The position numbers were made by a program, and so were the translations under genes. The notes beneath the pieces were generated by a model, which searched no databases, was not told the DNA's origin, and worked only from the letters and a program-made list of their open reading frames with translations. This document shows positions 16,424 to 23,086 of a DNA stretch of 37,805 bases, piece by piece; position 1 is the first letter of the stretch; the number at the start of each line of letters is the position of its first letter. This DNA comes from Terriglobales bacterium (lineage in GTDB: Bacteria; Acidobacteriota; Terriglobia; Terriglobales; Acidobacteriaceae): positions 1-37,805 of the forward strand of contig DASSIZ010000070.1 in assembly GCA_035691485.1 (NCBI GenBank), read 5' to 3'.

Positions 16424-17401
16424 ATGAAAGCCAAGGTCCTGTCGCTCTGCGCCGTGCTTGTTCTTCTCTCCGTTTCCGGTTTCGCGGCCGAGCGCAAGAA
16501 ACGCGTTGCCGTTTTCGATTTTGACTATGCCACCGTACGCAGCGGCGTCGCCGCCATCTTCGGAACCGACATTGACGTGGGCAAGGGCGTTTCCGACCTT
16601 CTCGTTAAGCGCCTGGTGCAGGACGGCACCTACTCGGTGATCGAGCGCAAGGCCATGGACAAGATCCTGGCGGAGCAGAATTTCTCCAACAGCGATCGCG
16701 CCAATCCCAACAGCGCCGCCAAGATCGGCAAGCTGCTGGGAGTCGACGCCATCATCGTCGGCAGCATCACCCAGTTCGGCAACGAGACGAAAAATGTCGG
16801 CGCCGGTGGCGCCGGCGGCGGATTCGGCGGATTCGGCCTGGGCGGATTCAAGCATAAGAATTCCAAGGCCATCGTCACTCTCGATGCCCGCATTGTGGAC
16901 ATCGACACGGGAGAAATCATGGCCGTCGCCGATGGCAAGGGCGAATCCTCGCGCAGCAGCACCTCGATGCTCGGTGGCGGCGGCAACTGGCACGGCTTCG
17001 GCGCCGGCGGCGTCGACTTCGGCAGCAGCGACTTCCAGAACACCATCATTGGCGAGGCGGTGAAGCTTGCGGTGGACCAGATGAGCACCGGCGTGGTCGC
17101 CGGCGCGCCCAAGCTGCAGGCACGCACCATCAAAGTCGAAGGCGTAGTCGCATTCGTGGAGATGGGCAAGGTGGTGCTGAATGTCGGCTCCAAGTCCGGC
17201 ATTAAGGTCGGCGATCATATGAGCGTCGAGCGGGTCTCGCAGGAAATCAAGGACCCGACTACCGGCAAGGTGCTGCGCCGGATGTCCACCGAGGTTGGCA
17301 AAATCGAGATCAGCGATGTGGACGACATATCCTCCGTCGGCAAGGTCGTCTCCGGCACGGGATTCAAGGTCGGCGACGTGGTGAAGACCACAACCCAGTA
17401 G
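16424..17401 (+). CDS. CsgG-family secreted envelope protein with Gly/Phe-rich insertion
   Basis: A 325-residue protein with a signal peptide (MKAKVLSLCAVLVLLSVSGFAA, without a lipobox Cys). A CsgG-like domain follows: VAVFDFDYATV, VSDLLVKRLVQDGTYSVIERK, GKLLGVDAIIVGSITQFG and LDARIVDIDTGEI. A Gly-rich run (126-142, GAGGGFGGFGLGGF) interrupts the domain, and a second glycine/aromatic run is at 182-200. A C-terminal beta domain (about 235-325, VGSKSGIKVGDHMSV) follows. CsgG forms outer-membrane export pores for curli, but no curli subunit gene is nearby, and many family members have other envelope roles. GGAGG precedes the ATG at 16424; the frame's open upstream part (to 16328) is not needed. 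Its TAG stop lies inside a GTAGCTGG word repeat. Confidence 0.85.
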   Translation: MKAKVLSLCAVLVLLSVSGFAAERKKRVAVFDFDYATVRSGVAAIFGTDIDVGKGVSDLLVKRLVQDGTYSVIERKAMDKILAEQNFSNSDRANPNSAAKIGKLLGVDAIIVGSITQFGNETKNVGAGGAGGGFGGFGLGGFKHKNSKAIVTLDARIVDIDTGEIMAVADGKGESSRSSTSMLGGGGNWHGFGAGGVDFGSSDFQNTIIGEAVKLAVDQMSTGVVAGAPKLQARTIKVEGVVAFVEMGKVVLNVGSKSGIKVGDHMSVERVSQEIKDPTTGKVLRRMSTEVGKIEISDVDDISSVGKVVSGTGFKVGDVVKTTTQ

Positions 17402-17474
17402 CTGGTAGCTTGTAGCTGGTGGCTCGTCATTGGGTGGTTGGTCGGGTCTGACACTCAGGCTGGCGGCCAGCTAC
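17398..17474. repeat. GTAGCTGG word repeat spanning the CsgG-like stop codon
   Basis: GTAGCTGG occurs at 17398-17405, where it includes the TAG stop, and again at 17412-17419. Its complement CCAGCTAC is at 17467-17474. The gap between these convergent genes could fold as a hairpin in either transcript and may serve as a bidirectional end signal, though there is no T-run. Confidence 0.5.
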
Positions 17475-17507
17475 CACTCACGATCCGCCCAACTCCCAAC
17501 GCTGGCC

Positions 17508-18404
17508 CTAATCGGCCGCAGTAGCCGACCCTGCCCGCGCTTGTGCGTGCGCGCCGTAGTAGTTGACCGCGGCAGACCAGGACGCCAGCCGCAGCGTCCA
17601 GCGCAACCACAACAGAGCCTGCGCCACGACAAACCAAATCAGGATGGTCGCCACCGAGTGCTGCGGCATGATTCGAGCGAATACCACGTAAGCCACAATC
17701 GACACCGTGGCCAGCAGTCCCAGCGTGAGATAGATCACCATGACGCGCCCGAAGTGCGAGAGGAAAAATCCGGCTGCGTGCAGGAATGCCGCGATCGCCG
17801 AGCGGTGCTCGTCAATGACTACATCGGCCTTCGCATATTCCACCAGCGCGTTGACGATCAGCACCGAGATCACCAGCAGCGCCACTCGCAGTACGCCCAG
17901 CCACATCCAAGGTCCGGCCGCGGTTGCTTTCTGCAAGCGCCCGTTGATCCATAATTGCAACGCGCCATTGAAGATGCCAAAGGCGGCGAAGTACAGCGCC
18001 GATCCGATCACGGCCACGCGGGCGAACCTGCCGAAAAATTTGCCCATGCCCCGCCCGAAGGTGTGCAACCCGGCGCCTTCTCCGGTCGCGAACACCTCGA
18101 ACGCCCCGCCTGACAGCAGGGTGTTGAGCGCCAGGAACAGGATGCCCGCATACAGCACCGCCACCGAGAAGTCTTTCAGGAACTCCGGCTGTGCGATCTT
18201 GAATTCACTCAGCCAGGCGGCGCTGAAGCTTTCGGCGAGTTGGCGTCCGGCGGCGCTATTGCCCACGTGATCGGCGATGGCGTTGTGCATGGGAGCGGCG
18301 ATTGCCGCGGCCATCAGCAGGTTGCAGCCGAAGAAAACCGCGGACATCCACTTGTTCCGCCATGCCGTCGTCAGCCCCTGCGCAATAGCTCTCCCGACCT
18401 TCAT
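17508..18404 (-). CDS. polytopic membrane protein, unknown function
   Basis: A 298-residue integral membrane protein with about six hydrophobic segments (for example FFGCNLLMAAAIAA near 25, VLYAGILFLALNTLL near 85-98, VAVIGSALYFAAFGIF near 130, VLRVALLVISVLIVNALV near 175, VMVIYLTLGLLATVSIVAYVVF near 225 and ILIWFVVAQALLWL near 260). No catalytic motif was recognised. GGAG lies seven bases before the ATG at 18404. It follows the M1 peptidase by 30 bases in the same direction, so the two may work at the same membrane. Confidence 0.8.
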   Translation of the reverse strand: MKVGRAIAQGLTTAWRNKWMSAVFFGCNLLMAAAIAAPMHNAIADHVGNSAAGRQLAESFSAAWLSEFKIAQPEFLKDFSVAVLYAGILFLALNTLLSGGAFEVFATGEGAGLHTFGRGMGKFFGRFARVAVIGSALYFAAFGIFNGALQLWINGRLQKATAAGPWMWLGVLRVALLVISVLIVNALVEYAKADVVIDEHRSAIAAFLHAAGFFLSHFGRVMVIYLTLGLLATVSIVAYVVFARIMPQHSVATILIWFVVAQALLWLRWTLRLASWSAAVNYYGAHAQARAGSATAAD

Positions 18405-18434
18405 CCGCTAACTCCTGCCTGCGAGCTCTTAACC

Positions 18435-20633
18435 CTAGGAGAAAAACGAAAATGCCATCAACGCGTTCTGCAACCAGACCACCCACCGCAAGTACCACTT
18501 TTGCGCTGCCAGTTTCACCGGTTCGGCGAGATAGCTGTCGTGCGTGCGCTGTACCTGCAGTTTCCAGTCGTAGTCTTCGTCGACGATGGCCCAGGCGATC
18601 TTCGGCTTTCCCTCGTACTTGAACTTCGTCCAGCGGTACTGGCCGTCCCAGCGCTCCGTTTTGATGGTGCCGTCCTCGAAGCGCACGCGCACCGTGACCG
18701 GGAACTGCATCTCGCCCAGGCGTCGCACCAGAATTTCGGGTTGGTGCTCAGCATCCTTGTCCAGGACTTTCTTGCCCTCGACGTAGGCCGGTCGCCCGTC
18801 CTGGTCGAAGTAACCCTCGCGGGCGGCCTTCTTTTCGTTCGTCACCGAGATGGAGTAATCCAGCAGGCCTGTGCCGTAGATCGTCTGGTCAAAAAACCAC
18901 TTCATGTCGCGTCCCGATACTTCGTTGACGGTCGTCATGAAGTCAATCGCATCGGGATGCTTGAAGCGGTAGCGCTGGTGATAGGTCCGGATCACCTTCG
19001 GCCACTGGTTTCCCAGCAGCGCCTCCAGGGTGTGCAGCGTGACCTCCGGCTTTGCGTACGCCTGCACGCCGTAGCTCTCGGGATCCATATCGAGCCAGGC
19101 GTATCGCTCCATGGCATCGGCCTGCGCCCGTGTCCAGTAGCCTCGTCCGGAACGCGCGTACATCTGCACCATAGGCACCCGCTCGAAGAACTGCCCCAGC
19201 CCGATCTCCTTCACGCCAAACCACGGATAAGCCGGCACCGGCATCTCGGTCCATACCGCCGCCGGATACGGCACGCCGGCCCATCGTTCATACATTTCTC
19301 CCGGCGGGTACGCCCTCTCCAGCACCTTGGTCGTGGAATAGGAATTGAATCCTTCATCCAGCCACGCTTCCTCGAACTCGTTGTTGCCGACCAAGCCGTA
19401 CCAGAACTGGTGGCCGAACTCGTGCACGATCACGCCCTCCGGGCTCAACGCGTGCGCCGCCGGCCAGTATTGCGTTCCCGCGGTGATGAAGGTGGGATAT
19501 TCCATTCCGCCGGAGGCGCCGATCGGATCCACCACCGTCAGCGTGTCGTACGGATATTTTCCGTAGAACAGCCCGAACCACTTGAGGGCGGCAAAAATCG
19601 CGCGAAAGTGGCGGTCCACCTGGTCCTCGTGCTCGCGCTGGATAAATAGGCTGACCTTCACATCCTGCAGCTTCACTTGTTCCGGCGGCGTGCCCGTCTT
19701 CTGCGACCACTCCGCGATTTCTTGCGAGCTCACCTGCTTATCGGCCTCGAATGTGCGGGTGATTTTTTCCGCTTCGCTCTTCGGCTCCGTGACCCAGGCA
19801 AAATCGTGCACGTCTTCCTGGTAGTAGTTGTAAGTTGTGGTGCCGTCGGGATTCGCGGTTCGGCTGCGCTCCGCGCCGGTGGCGCCGATTTCAAAGTCGC
19901 TGGGCACGGTGAGGCGCGCGTCGAAAACGCCGTAGTCGCCGAAAAACTCGGTGGTCGAGTGAAACTGGTGGCAGTTCCATCCCGCAACTTGCCGATGCCG
20001 CTCGCCCACGCCTTCATATACGCCTGGCTTGGGGAACCACTGCGCCAGCAAAAAGTAATTGTTGCGGTACCCCGTCCGCGCAAAAATCCGCGGCATCTTC
20101 GAGGTCCACTCGATCTCGATGGTGACGCTCTTGCCCCGCCCTATCGCCTGCCCCAGCGGAACCCGCGCCACCGTTTGATCGGCGGCGTTGTCGTCGTCAG
20201 GATGGATGTACTCCAGCTTCGAGGTCAGATCCTTGCCATCCACCTTGATGACGTGAATCTGCTCGTATCCCCATTCTTCCAGTTTCCCGGTCGTGCCCGT
20301 CCGGCGCCGGCTTCCGCCTTCCCGCATGAATGTGGATTGATTATTTTTGAAGGCGTTCAGGTAGAGGTGAAATTGCAGGTCCGGCACCGATCCGGCGGTG
20401 TGGTTTTTCCACACGATGGTCTCGCGCCCGGCAATCGTTTTCCTCGCCGCGTCCAGCCGCGCATCAATCTTGTAGCGCACGATGGGATCGGGAACAAATC
20501 TTGCTTGTGCCGTTCCCAACGCGGCGACCACGATGACCATCGCTAATGGCAACGCAGTTCGCCAAATCGCACGACTTACAGACTGAACGACTGAAAGACT
20601 GAAAGCCTGGTCCGCCGGTCGACTTCTCATCAT
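18435..20633 (-). CDS. M1-family zinc metallopeptidase, exported
   Basis: A protein of about 732 residues with an N-terminal hydrophobic segment (about 24-42, AIWRTALPLAMVIVVAALGTAQA) that exports it. The gluzincin signature HEFGHQFWYGL followed by E in AWLDEGF (HExxH-x18-E, near residues 400-424) gives the zinc site. The exopeptidase motif appears as GASGMEYPTFI, a variant of GAMEN in which the terminal Asn is replaced, so strict aminopeptidase action is uncertain. The ATG at 20633 overlaps the preceding gene's stop by four bases (ATGA), implying translational coupling. The signal region is encoded by a tandem word repeat at 20573-20605. Likely role: periplasmic or secreted peptide breakdown. 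Confidence 0.92.
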   Translation of the reverse strand: MMRSRPADQAFSLSVVQSVSRAIWRTALPLAMVIVVAALGTAQARFVPDPIVRYKIDARLDAARKTIAGRETIVWKNHTAGSVPDLQFHLYLNAFKNNQSTFMREGGSRRRTGTTGKLEEWGYEQIHVIKVDGKDLTSKLEYIHPDDDNAADQTVARVPLGQAIGRGKSVTIEIEWTSKMPRIFARTGYRNNYFLLAQWFPKPGVYEGVGERHRQVAGWNCHQFHSTTEFFGDYGVFDARLTVPSDFEIGATGAERSRTANPDGTTTYNYYQEDVHDFAWVTEPKSEAEKITRTFEADKQVSSQEIAEWSQKTGTPPEQVKLQDVKVSLFIQREHEDQVDRHFRAIFAALKWFGLFYGKYPYDTLTVVDPIGASGGMEYPTFITAGTQYWPAAHALSPEGVIVHEFGHQFWYGLVGNNEFEEAWLDEGFNSYSTTKVLERAYPPGEMYERWAGVPYPAAVWTEMPVPAYPWFGVKEIGLGQFFERVPMVQMYARSGRGYWTRAQADAMERYAWLDMDPESYGVQAYAKPEVTLHTLEALLGNQWPKVIRTYHQRYRFKHPDAIDFMTTVNEVSGRDMKWFFDQTIYGTGLLDYSISVTNEKKAAREGYFDQDGRPAYVEGKKVLDKDAEHQPEILVRRLGEMQFPVTVRVRFEDGTIKTERWDGQYRWTKFKYEGKPKIAWAIVDEDYDWKLQVQRTHDSYLAEPVKLAAQKWYLRWVVWLQNALMAFSFFS
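20573..20605. repeat. short tandem word repeat inside the M1 peptidase signal region
   Basis: GACTTACA-GACTGAAC-GACTGAAA-GACTGAAA is a run of 8-base near-identical units lying inside the coding sequence, at protein residues about 10-20 (SLSVVQSVSR on the other strand). The words resemble those in the intergenic repeats of this window, so the element may have been taken into the N-terminus. Confidence 0.5.
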
Positions 20634-21001
20634 TTGCTCCCCAACTTCACTTTCATTACCTCGTGGCAATTCGTCGCCGGATCGTACGTCACCAGCTTCG
20701 TCTGATCCTTGTGCGTCACCGTGAACTCCAGCGGCTTCTTCACCTCGTGCGGCAGGCCGGTGATTTTGCCCTTGCCGTTGCTGTCGGTCAAAAGATCCAG
20801 TTCCGTCTTGCGCTTACTCATGAACCCGTAGCGCACCACGGTGTGGATCTTGGCCAGGTACAGGCCTTTGCTCGCCGCATCGGTCACGGTGAACTCCACC
20901 CAGCACGGGCCGGCATCGGCGCTGAGCTGCGGCACCTCCGCCCCGTGCACACCAAGGGCGCTGGCGAGCAACATCGCCGCAATCAATATCCGCCCGCGCA
21001 T
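20630..21001 (-). CDS. small secreted protein, unknown function
   Basis: A 123-residue protein with a clear signal peptide (MRGRILIAAMLLASALGVHGAE, cut near 21-22). The mature part, about 100 residues, is beta-rich and basic (VEFTVTDAASKGLYLAKIHTVVRYGF, LEFTVTHKDQTKLVTYDP) with two Cys residues (near residues 33 and 112) that could form a disulfide. GGAG precedes the ATG at 21001. It lies between the oxidoreductase (28-base gap) and the M1 peptidase (4-base overlap). Family not recognised. Confidence 0.75.
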   Translation of the reverse strand: MRGRILIAAMLLASALGVHGAEVPQLSADAGPCWVEFTVTDAASKGLYLAKIHTVVRYGFMSKRKTELDLLTDSNGKGKITGLPHEVKKPLEFTVTHKDQTKLVTYDPATNCHEVMKVKLGSK

Positions 21002-21029
21002 TTTCTCCACCAAGCCACCACAACCGTTC

Positions 21030-21995
21030 CTAACGCTGGCTACTGATTTCCAAGACCACTTTCCCAAAATTCTTCCTTTCCATCAGCAGGCGATAGGCGT
21101 CGGCAACCTTCTCTAGCGGCAGAACGTGTCCGACCACCGGATGCAATCGGCCGGCATCGATCCACTGCTTCAACTGCGCCCATGCAGGCCGCATCAGATC
21201 GGCGCGTTGCGACATCTTCGCCAGCCATAGCCCGTGCACGCTGGTCTGCTTGTCATACAAAATCCGCGGATCCAGGGAAGCGCGCTCGCCGCTGGCGGAC
21301 CCGTAGGTGATCACGCTTCCGAAAAAACTCAGGCAGCGCGCGCTCTTTGCGACGTGCTCGCCGCCAAGCATCTCCAGCACCGCATCCACCCCCCCGCCGC
21401 CGGTCAGCTCGCGGATCTTGGCCTCGTAATCATCGCGCTTGTAGTTGATCGGGTGCTGCAGGCCGAGCTTTTGCACCTGCGCAAGCTTTTCATCCGAGGA
21501 GGCAGTGCCGTACATCTCCAGCCCGAGCACGCTCCCGATTTCTACCGCCGCGGTTCCTACTCCGCCCGCCACGGCATGGATCAACACGCGCTTTCCGCGC
21601 GCCTGCTCGTCCGCCAGTCCGGCCTTCCAGTACGCGAAGTACGCGGTGAAGTAATTGACGGGGAATGCCGCCGCTTCGTTAGCGGACCATTTTTCCGGCA
21701 CCGGCCACAGCAGGTCGGGCGAGGTGGCAATTTTTTCCGCGAACGCCCGGCTCTGTGTGTAGCCCATTACGCGCTCACCGGTATCTTCCCGGCGACCGGC
21801 GAATTCGCGTCCCGCAACCAGCGGCGGCTCCGGCGTTCCCGGGTATCCGCCTTGCGCTGCCATGATGTCGGCAAAGTTCAAGCCCGCCGCTTCCACTCGC
21901 ACCACCACTTGCGCCGGCTTGGGCTGCGGATCGGGTGCCGTGCGGACCTCCAGCACCTCCGGTCCGCCGTAGCGCGTAATGACTGCGGCTTTCAT
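21030..21995 (-). CDS. zinc-independent quinone oxidoreductase (MDR superfamily)
   Basis: A 321-residue NADPH:quinone reductase-like enzyme of the medium-chain dehydrogenase superfamily. It starts MKAAVITRYGGPEVLEV. The GroES-like half (1-130) lacks the catalytic-zinc Cys/His pattern of alcohol dehydrogenases. The Rossmann half has VAGGVGTAAVEIGSVLG, followed by TASSDEKLAQVQKLG. Substrate is not predictable; quinones or enones are usual. Start at the ATG 21995 (TTG 22004 is the frame limit). It is the first gene downstream of the structured RNA and terminator at 22076-22244, which may control it. Confidence 0.92.
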   Translation of the reverse strand: MKAAVITRYGGPEVLEVRTAPDPQPKPAQVVVRVEAAGLNFADIMAAQGGYPGTPEPPLVAGREFAGRREDTGERVMGYTQSRAFAEKIATSPDLLWPVPEKWSANEAAAFPVNYFTAYFAYWKAGLADEQARGKRVLIHAVAGGVGTAAVEIGSVLGLEMYGTASSDEKLAQVQKLGLQHPINYKRDDYEAKIRELTGGGGVDAVLEMLGGEHVAKSARCLSFFGSVITYGSASGERASLDPRILYDKQTSVHGLWLAKMSQRADLMRPAWAQLKQWIDAGRLHPVVGHVLPLEKVADAYRLLMERKNFGKVVLEISSQR

Positions 21996-22075
21996 GGCAA
22001 TCAAGAGAACGGGCGATTCTATCGCAGATTGCGTTGCAGGCGGGTCTGGGCACCGGCGGTGGAACGCCGGCCGCA

Positions 22076-22120
22076 GAAAAGAAAAACCGGCGCGGTTCTC
22101 CCCCGAGACTTGCGCCGGTT
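22076..22120 (-). terminator. strong intrinsic terminator upstream of the quinone oxidoreductase
   Basis: A perfect 9-pair GC-rich stem AACCGGCGC/GCGCCGGTT (22112-22120 with 22085-22093) with an 18-base loop is followed on the minus strand by TTTCTTTTC. It is the strongest terminator in the window. It could end the lipoprotein transcript or act as the expression platform of a leader regulator. Confidence 0.8.
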
Positions 22121-22244
22121 CCCTAAGGCTTCCGACTTCAGCGCCGGGGAAAATTTACGGCTGGTCCCGTTCCTGCCCGGCGCACGAAAGCCTTAAATGT
22201 TGCCGCCGCCTCCGACATGGTTGTGTTCGGCCCAATAGCGGCGG
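22076..22244 (-). ncRNA. structured RNA element ending in an intrinsic terminator (possible riboswitch or small RNA)
   Basis: The minus strand can form three consecutive hairpins. H1 pairs 22238-22244 with 22203-22209 (7 GC-rich pairs). H2 has an outer stem of 7 pairs (22188-22194 with 22125-22131) and an inner perfect 8-pair stem GCGCCGGG/CCCGGCGC (22176-22183 with 22141-22148). H3 is the terminator. The GCGCCGG arms of H2 could also pair with the H3 arm, allowing a switch between forms. It lies 81 bases upstream of the oxidoreductase. I recognised no named riboswitch class, so the function is unknown. Confidence 0.5.
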
Positions 22245-22300
22245 ACTTGGGGCTTATGCCCGGCTTCAACTTGCGACACTCTGGGAGGGGGGTCAATCAC
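22193..22300 (-). CDS. candidate 35-residue peptide (GTG start), uncertain
   Basis: A frame with a GTG at 22300 encodes a 35-residue hydrophilic peptide ending HNHVGGGGNI, with VRRYWAEHNH before it. Its stop (22193-22195) touches the base of hairpin H2 of the structured RNA, as would be expected of a leader peptide or a small secreted or modified peptide. There is no convincing ribosome site (AGGCGG only three bases away) and the coding potential is confounded by the RNA structure. Low confidence. Confidence 0.2.
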   Translation of the reverse strand: MIDPPPRVSQVEAGHKPQVRRYWAEHNHVGGGGNI

Positions 22301-22456
22301 AAACCGCCTGTGGCGTGTTGACTGATTGAGTAACCGTGCGCCAGGTTCGAGAATGGAACCAGGAGAGTTGCATAACTGCAGCGATGCCGAATTGCGGAAT
22401 TGAGCGAACCCCGCCGACAAACTCCCTCATCCGCGGTGCTGCAAAGCCGCAATTTC

Positions 22457-23086
22457 TTACATTCCTTCTTTGCCGCGTTTCTGGACGTAGACCAGGGCGA
22501 ATTCACTGCCCGACCCGCTCGGCTTGACCGCCACAATGTGCTCGCGATCGGGGGTGCCCGCCTTCAGTTCAACGTCCTCGCCATGGGATCCCTTGTCGCA
22601 GTTGATCTCCTTTTCGTCGCTCGATTGTTTATACGAAACGAAGCCCTGCTGCTTGCACTCCAGGAACGTTCCGCCAAACTCCTTCATCTTGGGACGATAG
22701 AACGCCAGCACCTTGTCGGGCGAATCGTTGCTGCGGAACTTGATCGCCACCACCTTCAGCCCCATACCGCCCACCGAGATGTTCACATTCGCAGCGTCTC
22801 GATCGTTCTCCAACTGTTCAACCCGCTGCGCTCCCGGGTAAACCGGAAGACCTGTGTCTTTGACATCCACATCGCTGTTGACCTTGATACTGCCAAACGG
22901 CGTGCTGATGTCGACCTTCTTTTCGCCGCTGTTGGTTCTTCCTTCGTGCACGGAGCAACCGGCCAGCAGCGCCAGCGACGCCACCGTGATCACGGCGGAC
23001 TTAAGGAGTCGAGTGACTGGAAATCCCGTGTGGATTCGTCCTTTGCGCTGGAACCTGTAACCGGGAAACTGATTTTTTGTGAACAT
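22457..23086 (-). CDS. putative lipoprotein, unknown function
   Basis: A 209-residue protein with a type II signal sequence ending LALLAGC (lipobox Cys near residue 44), preceded by an unusually long n-region (about 27 residues). The mature part contains VDISTPFGSIKVNSDVDVKDTGLPVYPGA and IKFRSNDSPDKVLAFYRPKMKEFGG, a pattern seen in acidobacterial lipoproteins that I cannot assign. It has two further Cys residues. The only usable start is the ATG at 23086, so it overlaps the end of the GH3 gene by 86 bases. Probably attached to the periplasmic membrane face. Confidence 0.75.
   Translation of the reverse strand: MFTKNQFPGYRFQRKGRIHTGFPVTRLLKSAVITVASLALLAGCSVHEGRTNSGEKKVDISTPFGSIKVNSDVDVKDTGLPVYPGAQRVEQLENDRDAANVNISVGGMGLKVVAIKFRSNDSPDKVLAFYRPKMKEFGGTFLECKQQGFVSYKQSSDEKEINCDKGSHGEDVELKAGTPDREHIVAVKPSGSGSEFALVYVQKRGKEGM

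Noticed and set aside
22076-22130. Resemblance to a cobalamin riboswitch core (GGGAAC..GGCGCAAGTC)
   Set aside because: The following CCCGCNACTG segment and the kissing-loop elements are absent; the downstream gene has no link to cobalamin.
22125-22244. 6S RNA-like stretch on the plus strand (GAAAGCCTTAAA)
   Set aside because: The similarity is limited to about a dozen bases, and the large open central bubble and closing stem of 6S RNA cannot be drawn. The T-run supports the minus strand.
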